The notes under the pieces: generated by a model
The model's database searches: none
Seen by the model: only the letters and a program-made list of their open reading frames with translations
What the model was told of the DNA's origin: nothing
NCBI GenBank assembly: GCA_039000515.1
Contig: JBCFYV010000001.1
Coordinates: forward strand, 50,823,894 to 50,887,893
Source: Timema cristinae
Taxonomy: Eukaryota; Arthropoda; Insecta; Phasmatodea; Timematidae
Direction of reading: 5' to 3'
Length of the DNA: 64,000 bases
Program-made: the position numbers and the translations under genes
Shown here: piece after piece, positions 38,201 to 50,200 of the stretch
Layout of the letters: every line of letters starts with the position of its first letter
Numbering within the stretch: the first letter of the stretch is position 1

Positions 38201-41200
38201 TTTTTTCCAATTATCATGTGAAATTTGTTTTAGAGTTTTAATACTGCTTATCAGTGATTCACAAACAATTATAATTATAGATGAACTTAACAACCAGGAC
38301 CCAGACCAGTAAGTTAACACTTGAAACTGAATGTATGAATGTTTTAATAAATGGATTATAAGAGAGAATGTTAACATTTAGTTACTATTTATATTTTATA
38401 TTATTATATTATATTATATTTATTAGAGATGGAATCTCGAATCCACGAATCCTGACAAGTATTCAAGATTCGAGGCTTCAGTGTGTTACTGGATTCGATG
38501 GTCGAATATTTCACCTCATAAACAAAGAATAATATTTTGAATTCAATAATTACTTAGTGGGCTTACTTGAAAAGCACAACTTAATCCATAATCTTTATTT
38601 TGTTGGACAAAAGAGATTAGCATAAATAAAATTGTTATTTAAAAAAAAAATGTTGGGTGTAGAAAATCTTGCGTGCCTAGTACCCTACCCTCCCAACTCT
38701 ATGGAAAACTTGGACTCGACCGTTTCAGCACATGCTCACTTCTATAACTTTCACCTAACGAACAATATTGTAAATATTTTAATGAACACATTAAAACTCT
38801 CAAAAACTGAAAATCAAAACTAGAATTACAAATACTTTTTTTTTAACAAATAAGAACACATTACTCATGATACAAAGTCAGCCACCATGAAGTCATTTAT
38901 GTTTAATCGCCCAAGTGATGATTAAAATAAATATACTGTTAATTCTTACTACCCAACTGGTTATAATTATCTATCATTATTATTATTAGCACCACGTCTT
39001 ACTATTTAATTATCTACAACTATCCAAAGAACCCCAATTTATTGCAAACAATCCTTAAGTTTAGGTAATCTGATCACTTAGTAAGCGCTCTCAAGTTTTA
39101 AGAATCAAATAATGACTTGCTAATTCATTATTGGTCTTAAATTGATTTACTTAGAGTTTATTATTTTTTTAAATATGTTAATGAAGTAATTGTAAAAATA
39201 TTCAAACGTAGACCTGCCTTATAAAATGGGAATGAACAGATTGTAGTCGAAAATATGTTTGTGTTTTAAATAGAATGGATTCTCAGAAATCGATATATTG
39301 CAAGAATCTAATATATTTCATGTTTTATATGAGAAGATAGATAATGGATAAGAAAATAATAATAAAACATACTTAGGCATTATTGAGTTTACTATTTCCA
39401 ATGTATGTTTAATTGTTAAGCATTTTATTTTAGTCTATATTAAAAATATCCTTTTGTATTTTTATTTGTGTTATCTTAATAATAAATTATAATCCTTCAA
39501 TGATGATTAAAGGTGATCAAAATATAACTAGACCTAATTCGTTTATTTCACATGTCTTTTTAGAAACTTAACTCATTCTAACAACACTTTTAAAAATAAC
39601 TAAAAGACTCAAATTTTGATTTATTTGATTTTTAAACAATAATATCAGTATAGATTATTTAAATTGGCTGGATTTTAACTTGTATTTTGCGAGGAGTGGG
39701 TTGGGGTTGATTAAAATTGAAACATGATTGAAATAAATCTTAATTTACAGTTTAGGCCTATATTGTGTAATGTAGGTATATTTGTAAATCATTAAAATTC
39801 CTAACAAATTGCTAGAATTCAGATTTGAGATTTGAAAATAAAATGTAGATTTGGATTCGAGAAATACTGGATTCTACCCTTCTTTAATATTTATATTTCC
39901 TTTTATGGTCATAATTATTTCCAAGATACGGATTCGAGATTTGTAGATAAATTGGATATTTGGATTTGTATAGTAGTAGATTCAATCCAACTTCTGCTGT
40001 TTGTATCTTTCTAAAACTTTCTATCTAGGTAAAATCTAAGTCTAATTTAAAAACTAAAAGTCGTGCTATATGACAACTTCACTTTCAACCTTGAGTCTGT
40101 TTGCATATTTCAAGCTTATCTTAGACTTTGTTTCACATTTAAAAAGCGACCTATGCATACCTGTAGCCGATATTAATCTCGCTCCGCTTTCCTTCAATTT
40201 GTAATTCCTGTCATGGGAGGGATAGCATCGTGTGCTTTACACCACATTATGTTAAGGAGCCTAATACAGAACTGACAGTAAATAATGAACACAATACAAT
40301 AGGTGTGAATTGTTTGTTACTTGATAGCTGCGGGATTGAAGCTCAACAGCAGTCTCCGGGAGCTATACCTAGCCGACAACAGCCTGAATTCATCAGATGC
40401 CATCCAGCTTGGCGGGTTACTGCGATGTAATACTTATTTGCAGCTGCTAGACATTAGGTACAACAACGGGCTCAGATATGTTAACAACATTCACATTAAC
40501 TCAACCAACAATTGTCGGACACCTTAACTCAGCCGGTAGCATGTCTATGTACTGAGCTAAGGGTACCAGGTTCAATTCCCGGCATGGCCGATAAATGTAT
40601 CATTAGTGAAATGTGGGTTTACCCCTTTACATCGATAAATTAATGATCGGGGACTGGATGTTGTGCCTGTCCTAGTCTTAATTTATATTATAAAACATAT
40701 GAAGCTATGGCAGGCCTAGCCAGCCGGTAGTGGACAATATAATATGACTTGAATAAAAAACTGACCCAGGCTGGAAACAGTAATTTACATTCCTGGACCG
40801 CAGACAAGATGCTTACAACTTACTGACTGACTATTCTTTTCCTAATTTCCACAGTAATACTTGTGGCAAATTTTGATTGTGAGTAACCATGCGGGGCTCG
40901 GTAGTCCCCGGCTAGTATTTTCATTCCAACCTGTCACCTAAATTGGGGTATGATTTATTTCATCCATAGAAGGGTTTGTCGCCGTTTCTTTGGAGAATGC
41001 ACTAATAATTATTGTGATATTGTTGCAGCAACAATGGTGTGCAGGACACAGGAGTAGGCCACATACTGGACGGGTTGATAGAGCAACAAGAGCCTGGGGG
41101 TTTGGGAGTGCTGGTCCTCTGGAACAATCAATTGACTCGACATGCTTCAACACACTTTGCTAGGGCAGTGGTGAGTACATTTTGGGCTGGAAACCTTCAA

Positions 41201-44200
41201 TGTTTCAAGTTTAATTTTTGAACACTGCAGTTTTTTGAATTTTTTTTTCCCTTAAACAATTCATTATTTCCTTTAAAAAATGGAACCCTGATTTTGTATT
41301 ATTAAATATCTTAATTTTGTTCCTACTTTTAAAAATTTCTTGCTGTCCTTATCGAAGTAAAAATAATTATTATAATCATGGTATGAGAGGCCATATTCTC
41401 GAAATAATATATCGACTAAAATTTATATTAAAAATTCAATGGTCGTGTTAAATATAGTTTAATTTGTACATGTAATGTATTTAGCTAAATGTTAAATTAC
41501 TAGTCCGGGGCCTGGTTTTTAGGCTCATCCTATAGTATAATTATTGGTTCTGAACCACCAATAAGCAGTACCAGAGAATCAAAACAAATTTTATGTGGAA
41601 AATTTAAAATAACTTTCTATTTTGTCTTCAAGGAGCTGATTCTTGAATCTTTTAAAGTCCTCAAATCTCAAATATCTTCAAGGATTTGAGATCCCATTCG
41701 TAATTATTATTATTTATCATTGATTCAAAAATGAGGTGGCCCAATGGCTAGATAATTTTATAATAAAGGAAATTGATAAAACTAAAGAAAGAGGAAAAAT
41801 AAACTACTAAGAATAAGAATAAATTTGATGAAGAAAGCCCACCTAGGGAAAGAGGAAAGATGTGGGAAGAATCCAATGCACAAAGGTGACATCTTCTTCC
41901 TTTCTTCTGTCTTCTATAGTAGAAGTAGTCACACACACATTTTAAACACAAATATAATAATATTTCGGCATTGTTGCCTTTATCAAACACAAAGAAGAAG
42001 AGAGTACAAATAACACAAACAATGGATTACTCCATCTTGAATTTTGAATTAAACTGTTAGAAACAAATTGTTAGAAACAAATTGTTTCTAACAGTTTAAT
42101 TCAAAATTCAAGATGGAGTAATCCATTGTTTGTGTTATTTGTACTCTCTTCTTCTTTGTGTTTGATAAAGGCAACAATGCCGAAATATTATTATATTTGT
42201 GTTTAAAATGTGTGTGTGACTACTTCTACTATAGAAGACAGAAGAAAGGAAGAAGATGTCACCTTTGTGCATTGGATTCTTCCCACATCTTTCCTCTTTC
42301 CCTAGGTGGGCTTTCTTCATCAAATTTATTCTTATTCTTAGTAGTTTATTTTTCCTCTTTCTTTAGTTTTATCAATTTCCTTTATTATAAAATATTATTT
42401 ATCATTGTAATTTTGGAGGCAAATAAATATCAACTATCAAAAATGATAGCAGCATATCAAATCACTGGATGTATGTGTGTGTGTTGAAAGAATTGTTTGT
42501 GTTGTGATGGTGTCAGTCTCGCAGCAGTAGTCTGGAGATGCTGAACATGGGCCAGAACATGCTGACCAACGAGTGTCTGCATGTCTTGAAAGACTCCCTC
42601 CAAAAGAACAAAACACTCCTCCGCTTAGGCATGCAGTCCACTCACCTAAACTGCGAGGGAGCCGTGGCCCTGGCCGAGGTCATTGCTGATAACTCCATCA
42701 TTCAGGTACCTAAAACGAGAACTTGTCTCGCGTTTCTATTTAGACTTAACAGGGTGTCTACCATCTGGGAAAATTAGGGAGAACGGGAATTAGCAGGGAA
42801 TTTGAAGTGATCGGGAAAAAATGGGAATAATTTGGAATTTGGTAAAATACAATGAAAATCTGGAAAAATATGGTTTTATTCAAAATATGAAATATAATAA
42901 TCATTAAAACAGTAAATAATAATGTTATTCAAACTAGTTTTTTGGTTTTTAGTTGTGTGATAAATTTTATAATTCCTGATAAACATTGTTAAATTTAAAA
43001 AAAATTTATTCCAATTATAAAACTTATTATTATTCATAAAAAGGATTAATAGGAAAATGAGGGTGGAGAGGGGGCAATTAGAAGGATGTGACATACTCTT
43101 TAGTCGGGAATTTTAGGAAATGATCAGGGAAAAGTTGGAAATTTCATTGGTCAAGTTGAGTAGACACAATGTTACATTATAGGCTGGTAGGGCTGAGTTT
43201 AACCCAAAGACTGATCACTCTTTTATAATAATCTATTTTATAGTTATAAAATTGTCAATGAAATTATTCTTTTTACAAACTAAAAATACTTCATGCATAC
43301 AATTAAAATATTTTAATAAATTGGTAGTAGTCTATTTTTTAAGTTTTACAAATAACTTTGTTGATTCATTGTATTAATTCCCCTACACACAACCCAAACC
43401 TCAGGGACTTTGCCAATCGAGTGATGTGTCGGCATATTGAGCCAACCAGTCCAAAGTCTCTCTGTAATAACAAACTTTTTGCCCAACATTTTATTTTTCT
43501 TATTGGCTGAGCGTTTTGTGACAATAAAGCTAAAGCACTAACAATGTTTGAAATTTAGACAATCAAAGAGCCATGATGGCTTGTTTCCTAACAGAGTGGG
43601 TGCTTGATTGATGGCGTGTTTCCTAACTGAGCGGGCGCTCCTAACCAACTGTCAGGTTGGGTCATGTGGAGAGTAGCGTTCAATTGAAGGCGTGTTTCTT
43701 AACTGAGCGGGCGCTCCTAACCAACTGTCGAGTTGAGTCGTGTGGAGAGTAGCGTTCAATTGATGGCGTGTTTCCTAACTGAGCGGGCACTCCTAACCAA
43801 CTGCCAATTTGAGTCTTGTGGAGAGTAGCGCTTGATTTACCCCCATCACCACTCTGCGGATTGGACTCAACATATCGGGTTGTGTGCAAGAGGTTTTAGT
43901 AAAGGAATGTTTATTGAGTTTTATTTTAACTGAGAACGGGTAGTAAGACGCGGTGATGATGATGATGATATTTTAACTGAGCCATGTTTATTTTCTATGT
44001 TTCAGAGGATAGACCTGCGTGAAAACAATATAAAGATTGCAGGTTTGATGGCGCTATGTCATTCCATGAAAGTCAACAACAGCGTCACTCAACTTGACCT
44101 TGATGAAACACCCAAGAGGAAAATGGTAGGCCTATGTATTGTGGTATTTTTGTAAAGTGATATAGCTAGAATTTAAGGACTTGCTAATATATGCATATAT

Positions 44201-47200
44201 CATATCTAAAGTTGAATCTGAACCCCTATCCTGAATTTACCTATTAAGGGTGGACAGGATCTCGAACCCTAAGGAAAATGTCAGGAATTAATCCATTCCC
44301 TCAGAGGGGGTTCAGGGAGGGAAATAAAGCCCGCTTATTGTTCCAGAAGGTACTACTGGCTCAATCTCTATTGGTTACTGTTATCTTCTTTGTTCTGGGC
44401 AAACTTGGGAGGGGGTAGGGGTAGGGTTATTTTTCTGCCTGTGGTGAGACAAACAAGTTGGGGGGAGAGAGAGAGAGGGATAGATATATATAGATATAGA
44501 TTTAGAGATAGATATAGAGATAAATATAGATATATATAGGTAGATATATGATAGAGAGAGAGATATATATAGATAGAGAGAGAGATATTATAGATAGAGA
44601 GAGAGAGATATATGATAGAGAGAGATATAGATAGAGGGATAGATAGTGCTCTACCCTCTTTTGGGGTTAACTATTTATGATCATCAGCCTCTTTGTTGTT
44701 AGCAACCAAAGAGTAGAAATTACAGGGCTGTTAAAAAAGAAACTTTAAGGGGTGTCATTTCTAGATAACATTAAAGGGGCTCTAAACAAAGAGGAGTTTC
44801 AAGGGGTTTCATACCAAAATAATATTCACGAGGGTTTAAAACGTAGATAAACTTTAAGGGGTTTTAGAACTAAAAACTTCTAAGGGAGTTTAAAAACATA
44901 AGGATATTTAATGTTTCAAAAATGAGGTGGCCCAATGGCTAGATAATTTTATAATAAAGGAAATTGATAAAACTAAAGAAAAAGGAAAAATAAACTACTA
45001 AGAATAAATTTGATGAAGAAAGCCCACCTAGGGAAAGAGGGAAAAATGTGGGAAGAATCCAATGCACAAAGGTGACATCTTCTTCCTTTCTTCTGTCTTC
45101 TATAGTAGAAGTAGTAGTTGTGTTAAAATGTGTGTGTGACTACTTCTACTATAGAAGACAGAAGAAAGGAAGAAGATGTCACCTTTGTGCATTGGATTCT
45201 TCCAACATTTTCCTCTTTCCCTAGGTGGGCTTTCTTCATCAAATTTATTCTTAGTAGTTTGTTTTTCCTTTTTCTTTAGTTTTATCAATTTCCTTTATTA
45301 TAAAATAAGGATATTTAAGGGGTTTTAGAACTACATTACACAATATAGGCCTAAACTGTAAATTAAGATTTATTTCAATCCTGCTTTCAATTCTAATCAA
45401 CCCCAACCACCCCTCACAAAATACAGGTTAAAATCCAGGCAAATTAAACATCTAGACTCATATTATTGTTTAAATATCAAATCAATTAAAATTTGAGTGT
45501 TTTTTAGTTATTTTTAAAAGTTTTGTTAGAATGAGTTAAGTTTCTAAAAAACTATGTGAAATAAACAGATTAGGCCTAATTATCCTTTGATCAACTTTAA
45601 TCATTATTGAAGGACTATAATTTATTTTACTAAGATAACACAAATAAAAGTACAAAAGGATATTTTTAATATAGACTAAAACAAAATGCTTAACAATTAA
45701 ACATACATTGGAAATAGTGAACTCAAAAATGCCTAAGTATGTTTTATTATTATTTTCTTATCCATTATCTATCTTCGCGTATAAAACAAGAAATATATTT
45801 AATTCTTGCAATATATTGATTTCTGAGAATCCATTCTATTTAAAACACAAACATATTTTCGACTACAATATGTTCTTTTCCATTTTATAAGGCAGGACTT
45901 TGTTTCAATATTTCTACAATTACTTAAATAACGTATTTAAAAAATAATAAACTCTAAGTTAATCAATTTAAAACAAATAATGAATTACCAAGTCATTATT
46001 TGATTCTTAAAATTCGAGAGCGCTTACTAAGTGATCAGATTACCTGAATCAATTTTAAACAAACAATCGATATATGATATGTAGGCCGGTAGGCATAAAT
46101 AAACTGTTGTATCAGTGTCTGAATGTTGACAGTATTTATTTTTCATGAATCCCAACAAAATGTCTAACTTAAGGATCGTTTGCAATAAATTGGGGATAGA
46201 CTTCATGGTGGCTGACTTTGTATCATGAGTAATGTGTTCTTATTTGTTAAAAAAAAAGTATTTGTAATTCTAGTTTTGATTAGTTTTAATGTGTTCATTA
46301 AAATATTTACAAGATTGTTCGTTAGGTGAAAGTTTTAAAAGTGAGCATTTGCTGAAACGGTAGAGTCCAAGTTTTCCATAGAGTTGGGAGGGTAGGGTAC
46401 TAGGCACTTAAGATTTTCTACACCCAACAATTATTATTTTTTTAAATAATGATTTTATTTATGCTAATCTCTTTTTTCCTACAAAATAAAGATTATGGAT
46501 TAAGTTGTGCTTTTCAAGTAGGCCTAACTAAGTAATAATTGAATTCAAAATATTATTCTTGTTTATGAGGTGAAATATTTGACCATCAAATCCAGTAACA
46601 CACTGAATCCTTGAATCCCGAATACTTGTCAGGATGTGGTGGATTCAAGGATTCGAAGATTCAAGTGGCCCATCTCTAGTTTCAATATCTATTTTTAATC
46701 TAGAAATAATCTAAAGTATCATTTTTTAATTTCTCAGTCTCATCTTAATCCTGATATTTTGACTCATTTCCTGTCTTGTTCCCATCCCGATATAAAAATC
46801 TCTTTCCCGGCCATCCTTATTTACCTTCAAATCTGAATCCAAATCTTTGAAAAAACTACTATCCTAAGAGGAAATATAAATATAATATAATAAAAAATAG
46901 AAATGGTAATTAAATATAAATGTTAACACTATTTATATTATATTCATTATAATCATAAGATTTATACATCCATTTAAGTGCTTTAAAAAAATTACTGGCC
47001 TGGACCATGGTTATTAAGTTCAGTCCATATAATATATATTAATTTATTTATTTTAATAATATTAATATTAAATATTAGATATTATATTAATAATTATAAA
47101 TATAATTTTTATATAATAATAATTAATGTTGAATCAATAGCTATAATCTAATATTTCACTGAAATTAATTTTTTCCAAAGGATTTGAGTGTTATCGCAAA

Positions 47201-50200
47201 TGTGAATTTTACATTTCCCTAGCTATTTACTATCTAAGGGTGCAGTTTTTGGCTACACTAAGGTAAGGTTTTACAAGGTATTTTGTAAAAAATTGTGACT
47301 TATTTTTGAGTCAATACGATAGCTATACCTGTTTTATTTTAATGTCCTATGTTTTCATCAGGAGAATGAAACTGTCACAGAGCAGTACCACTGCCTGGTG
47401 ACAGAGATCCGAGGCTACTGCTCTCGTAATGAAGACCTGCTGCGAGAGCAAGAGGACACACTCGATGAGACAGAGGAAGATACTCCAACGAGATGTAATA
47501 GACTTTCCAGCATCAATACTCGAAAGATCTCCCTGACGTGTGAAACATTGCTCCGCCACACGCAGCAGCTCCCCTCCACAAGACACTTGTTAGCGGCTGA
47601 ACCCAGGAGGTCGGGCGGGCGACTACGTAGTCCAGAGCCCAGCCCTAGTCCCAGTCCTATCCCTAGCCCTGTGCCCAGTTCTCCTCGTAACCGCTTCCAT
47701 GTATCCCGCGTTTCAGATTTCGGGAGCAACACTTCTTTGTCATCTACCTCGCCTTCCATGTCGTCTTCCCCCACACGCTTTTTTTCAAGCCCTTCAACAT
47801 CCCGGTTTCGTGTCACTGTTGTCGAACCCTCGCCTTCTCCGATCAATAGCACAACTACTTCTGCCACTACATCCTATTCTACCCCAGAAATTTCCATAAA
47901 TGATGAAAAATTGAGTCCTGTGGATGCTAAACTAACATCTGTGAAGACTATGTACACTTCTCCAATTTTAAATACCGGCACATTCCCGAGCACAAAAGTG
48001 TCTAGTTCAGTCCTGTCGGAAAGTGCGGTTTCTTCCTCACCTGTACCATGTTTTGATGTTGATGTTACTGTTAAGAGGGATGCTGTCACTAATGAAATTC
48101 TTATAGATGATCGGGTCAGCTTGCAATCTCAAGATAGTTCAGAAGACACTGCTGATTTAGAGGTCCGCCAGATATTGAGTAGTGCAGCATCTGAAGTTTG
48201 GATCAATTCAAAAGCTCAAGAGTCAGACATGGAATTTCAACATGAAACCAACAAATCGGTTGTTTTTGACCATGGTGGTTCCTCAAATGGTCCAGGAATT
48301 AAATTGTATCAAACTTACCCCGAGGTTGTGGAAAGTGATAAGAACTCTAGTTTTTGGGTTTTCGATGAACTCATCCCACATGATAAAATAATGGACATAT
48401 AAAAACTCCCTTGAAATATAGTGCAAACCCAAGTAATTCAAATAATTTAAATTTAGCGCCATCCACTTCACAACCAGCCAGAAAAAGTTTATGTTCTTCT
48501 CCAGAATCTCGCAGCGACCAAAAAACTCCCTCTAGTTTGGACAAATTGCTAAGTCTGTTTCAACATCCCAGTTCATTTTTCAATAAATCTTCCGCTAGTA
48601 AACCTGTGGCCTCTCAGGTGATGTCTAGTTCATGCGTTTCCCCACTCTCTAATTCCGTGTCTCTTCCCAACTATGGCAGTAGTTCGTCAGCCTCTAAACC
48701 ACCATCTTCTCTTGATTCAAAGAAAGATTTAAACTGTGTTCTAGTGGGAAATTCTAAACCAGCAGCTTGCTCTTTAGTGAGTAAAGTTTGTGGGTCTGCT
48801 TTGCATTGTGATAGTCCATCGCCAGATATCATTAATAATAACACTTATTGCACCAACATCCCGGATGATAAAACTTTAAACTTTGATAAGAAATTGGCTT
48901 GGTCCAAAGACGATGACTTGCACTGTGTCTCAGATTTTGAAGATGAGAATTTTAACGTACCTAAAAGTTGTAGTGGTTGCGACGGAAAGCCAACTTTGCG
49001 ACTGAAGTTGAGGTTGTTTCAAACACTGTTTTCGAGGACTTTGAGACGAATGACACAGAAAAGATTGCGGCAGAACTTTCAGATTTGTTAATAGTGAAAA
49101 CGATGGTTCACTAGTGAATTGTGATAGGGACACTAATGTAAACTTGTGTAGCTTAAGTATTTCCGACCCTGAGCCCGTTGATCAATCCCAAATGATGCTG
49201 GTGGCTGGCATCGACAGGCTAGGAGGAGATATTTTAGCTCAAAAATTTGAAGGAAAAGATCCTATTATTAGAACAAACCATAGTATTGGTAAGAACTATG
49301 TTGCAAACATAATTGACAGTTGCGTGCATACATCTTGTAACAGTATGAACTGCAATTGTAAAATGGAAATAGACAAAAGTAATCCGTTATCTCGTTTGAA
49401 AGTGTGCGAAGGTGAGATGACTCCCATTGTCACGAAAGTTTCGACTGATACCATAGACGTCCCATGTTGTACAAAGTTTTCACTAGATAAAGTTAAACTC
49501 CCCTCATTAACACAGACTAGTGTGAGTGAAAATATTCCTGTGATGGTGACAAACGTTCAAATACTGAGTGATGTTCATTGTGATAATAGTTCAAGATTGG
49601 TGCTACAAGATGAAGAAATTGATAACAATGGTAGGTGGAGTTTGAATTTGGATCTTAAGCTAAATCATGTTTAAAAGAAAGTTAATTCTGTTATTCTTGT
49701 AACATAAATAGAAAATCTGATTTACTAATTGAATTAATAGGATGTATTATCCAATCATTCTTATCTACATCTCCATCCTCACATAGAAAATATTTGTTTA
49801 TTTCCTTTCATTCACTGATGTCAGATCATGATGCATTAACCATTTTGGCACTAATTTGTTAACAAAGGGTACATTTCAAACATATTCTCTTGCTCTCTTT
49901 ACATGAATTTTAATTTTAATCAAAACTCTCTCTGTATTTGTTTTTTTACAGTCAGCTTTCTGGACAGCTCCCTCCACACAATAAAAGAGGCGCCAACAGC
50001 TGTATTCCCTGCAAGTGAGTCCCCTTGCAGTCTGACAACCTCTTAGACAAAAAATATTCACATGCCACTATATTTTTGTTATTACTATAGCTATTAGGAA
50101 CAAATTAACAAAGATGTAAACTGTACAGCCCTAAATGTGAGTGATTTTATTTTACTGAGGGTAAGATTTTACCAATGTGTGGAAAAGCTCAAAGGGAAAA

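Noticed and set aside
40525..40600. Possible tRNA gene
   Set aside because: A and B boxes are present but the acceptor stem does not close; a long SINE body follows and a relative exists at 10.48 kb.
41748..42487. Pairs of identical open frames on opposite strands
   Set aside because: Exact symmetry about 42074 shows that they are the two arms of the palindromic element; no start context or homology.
47415..47867. 150-codon minus-strand frame rich in Gly/Leu
   Set aside because: Antisense shadow of the Ser/Pro-rich part of PPP1R37 exon 9.
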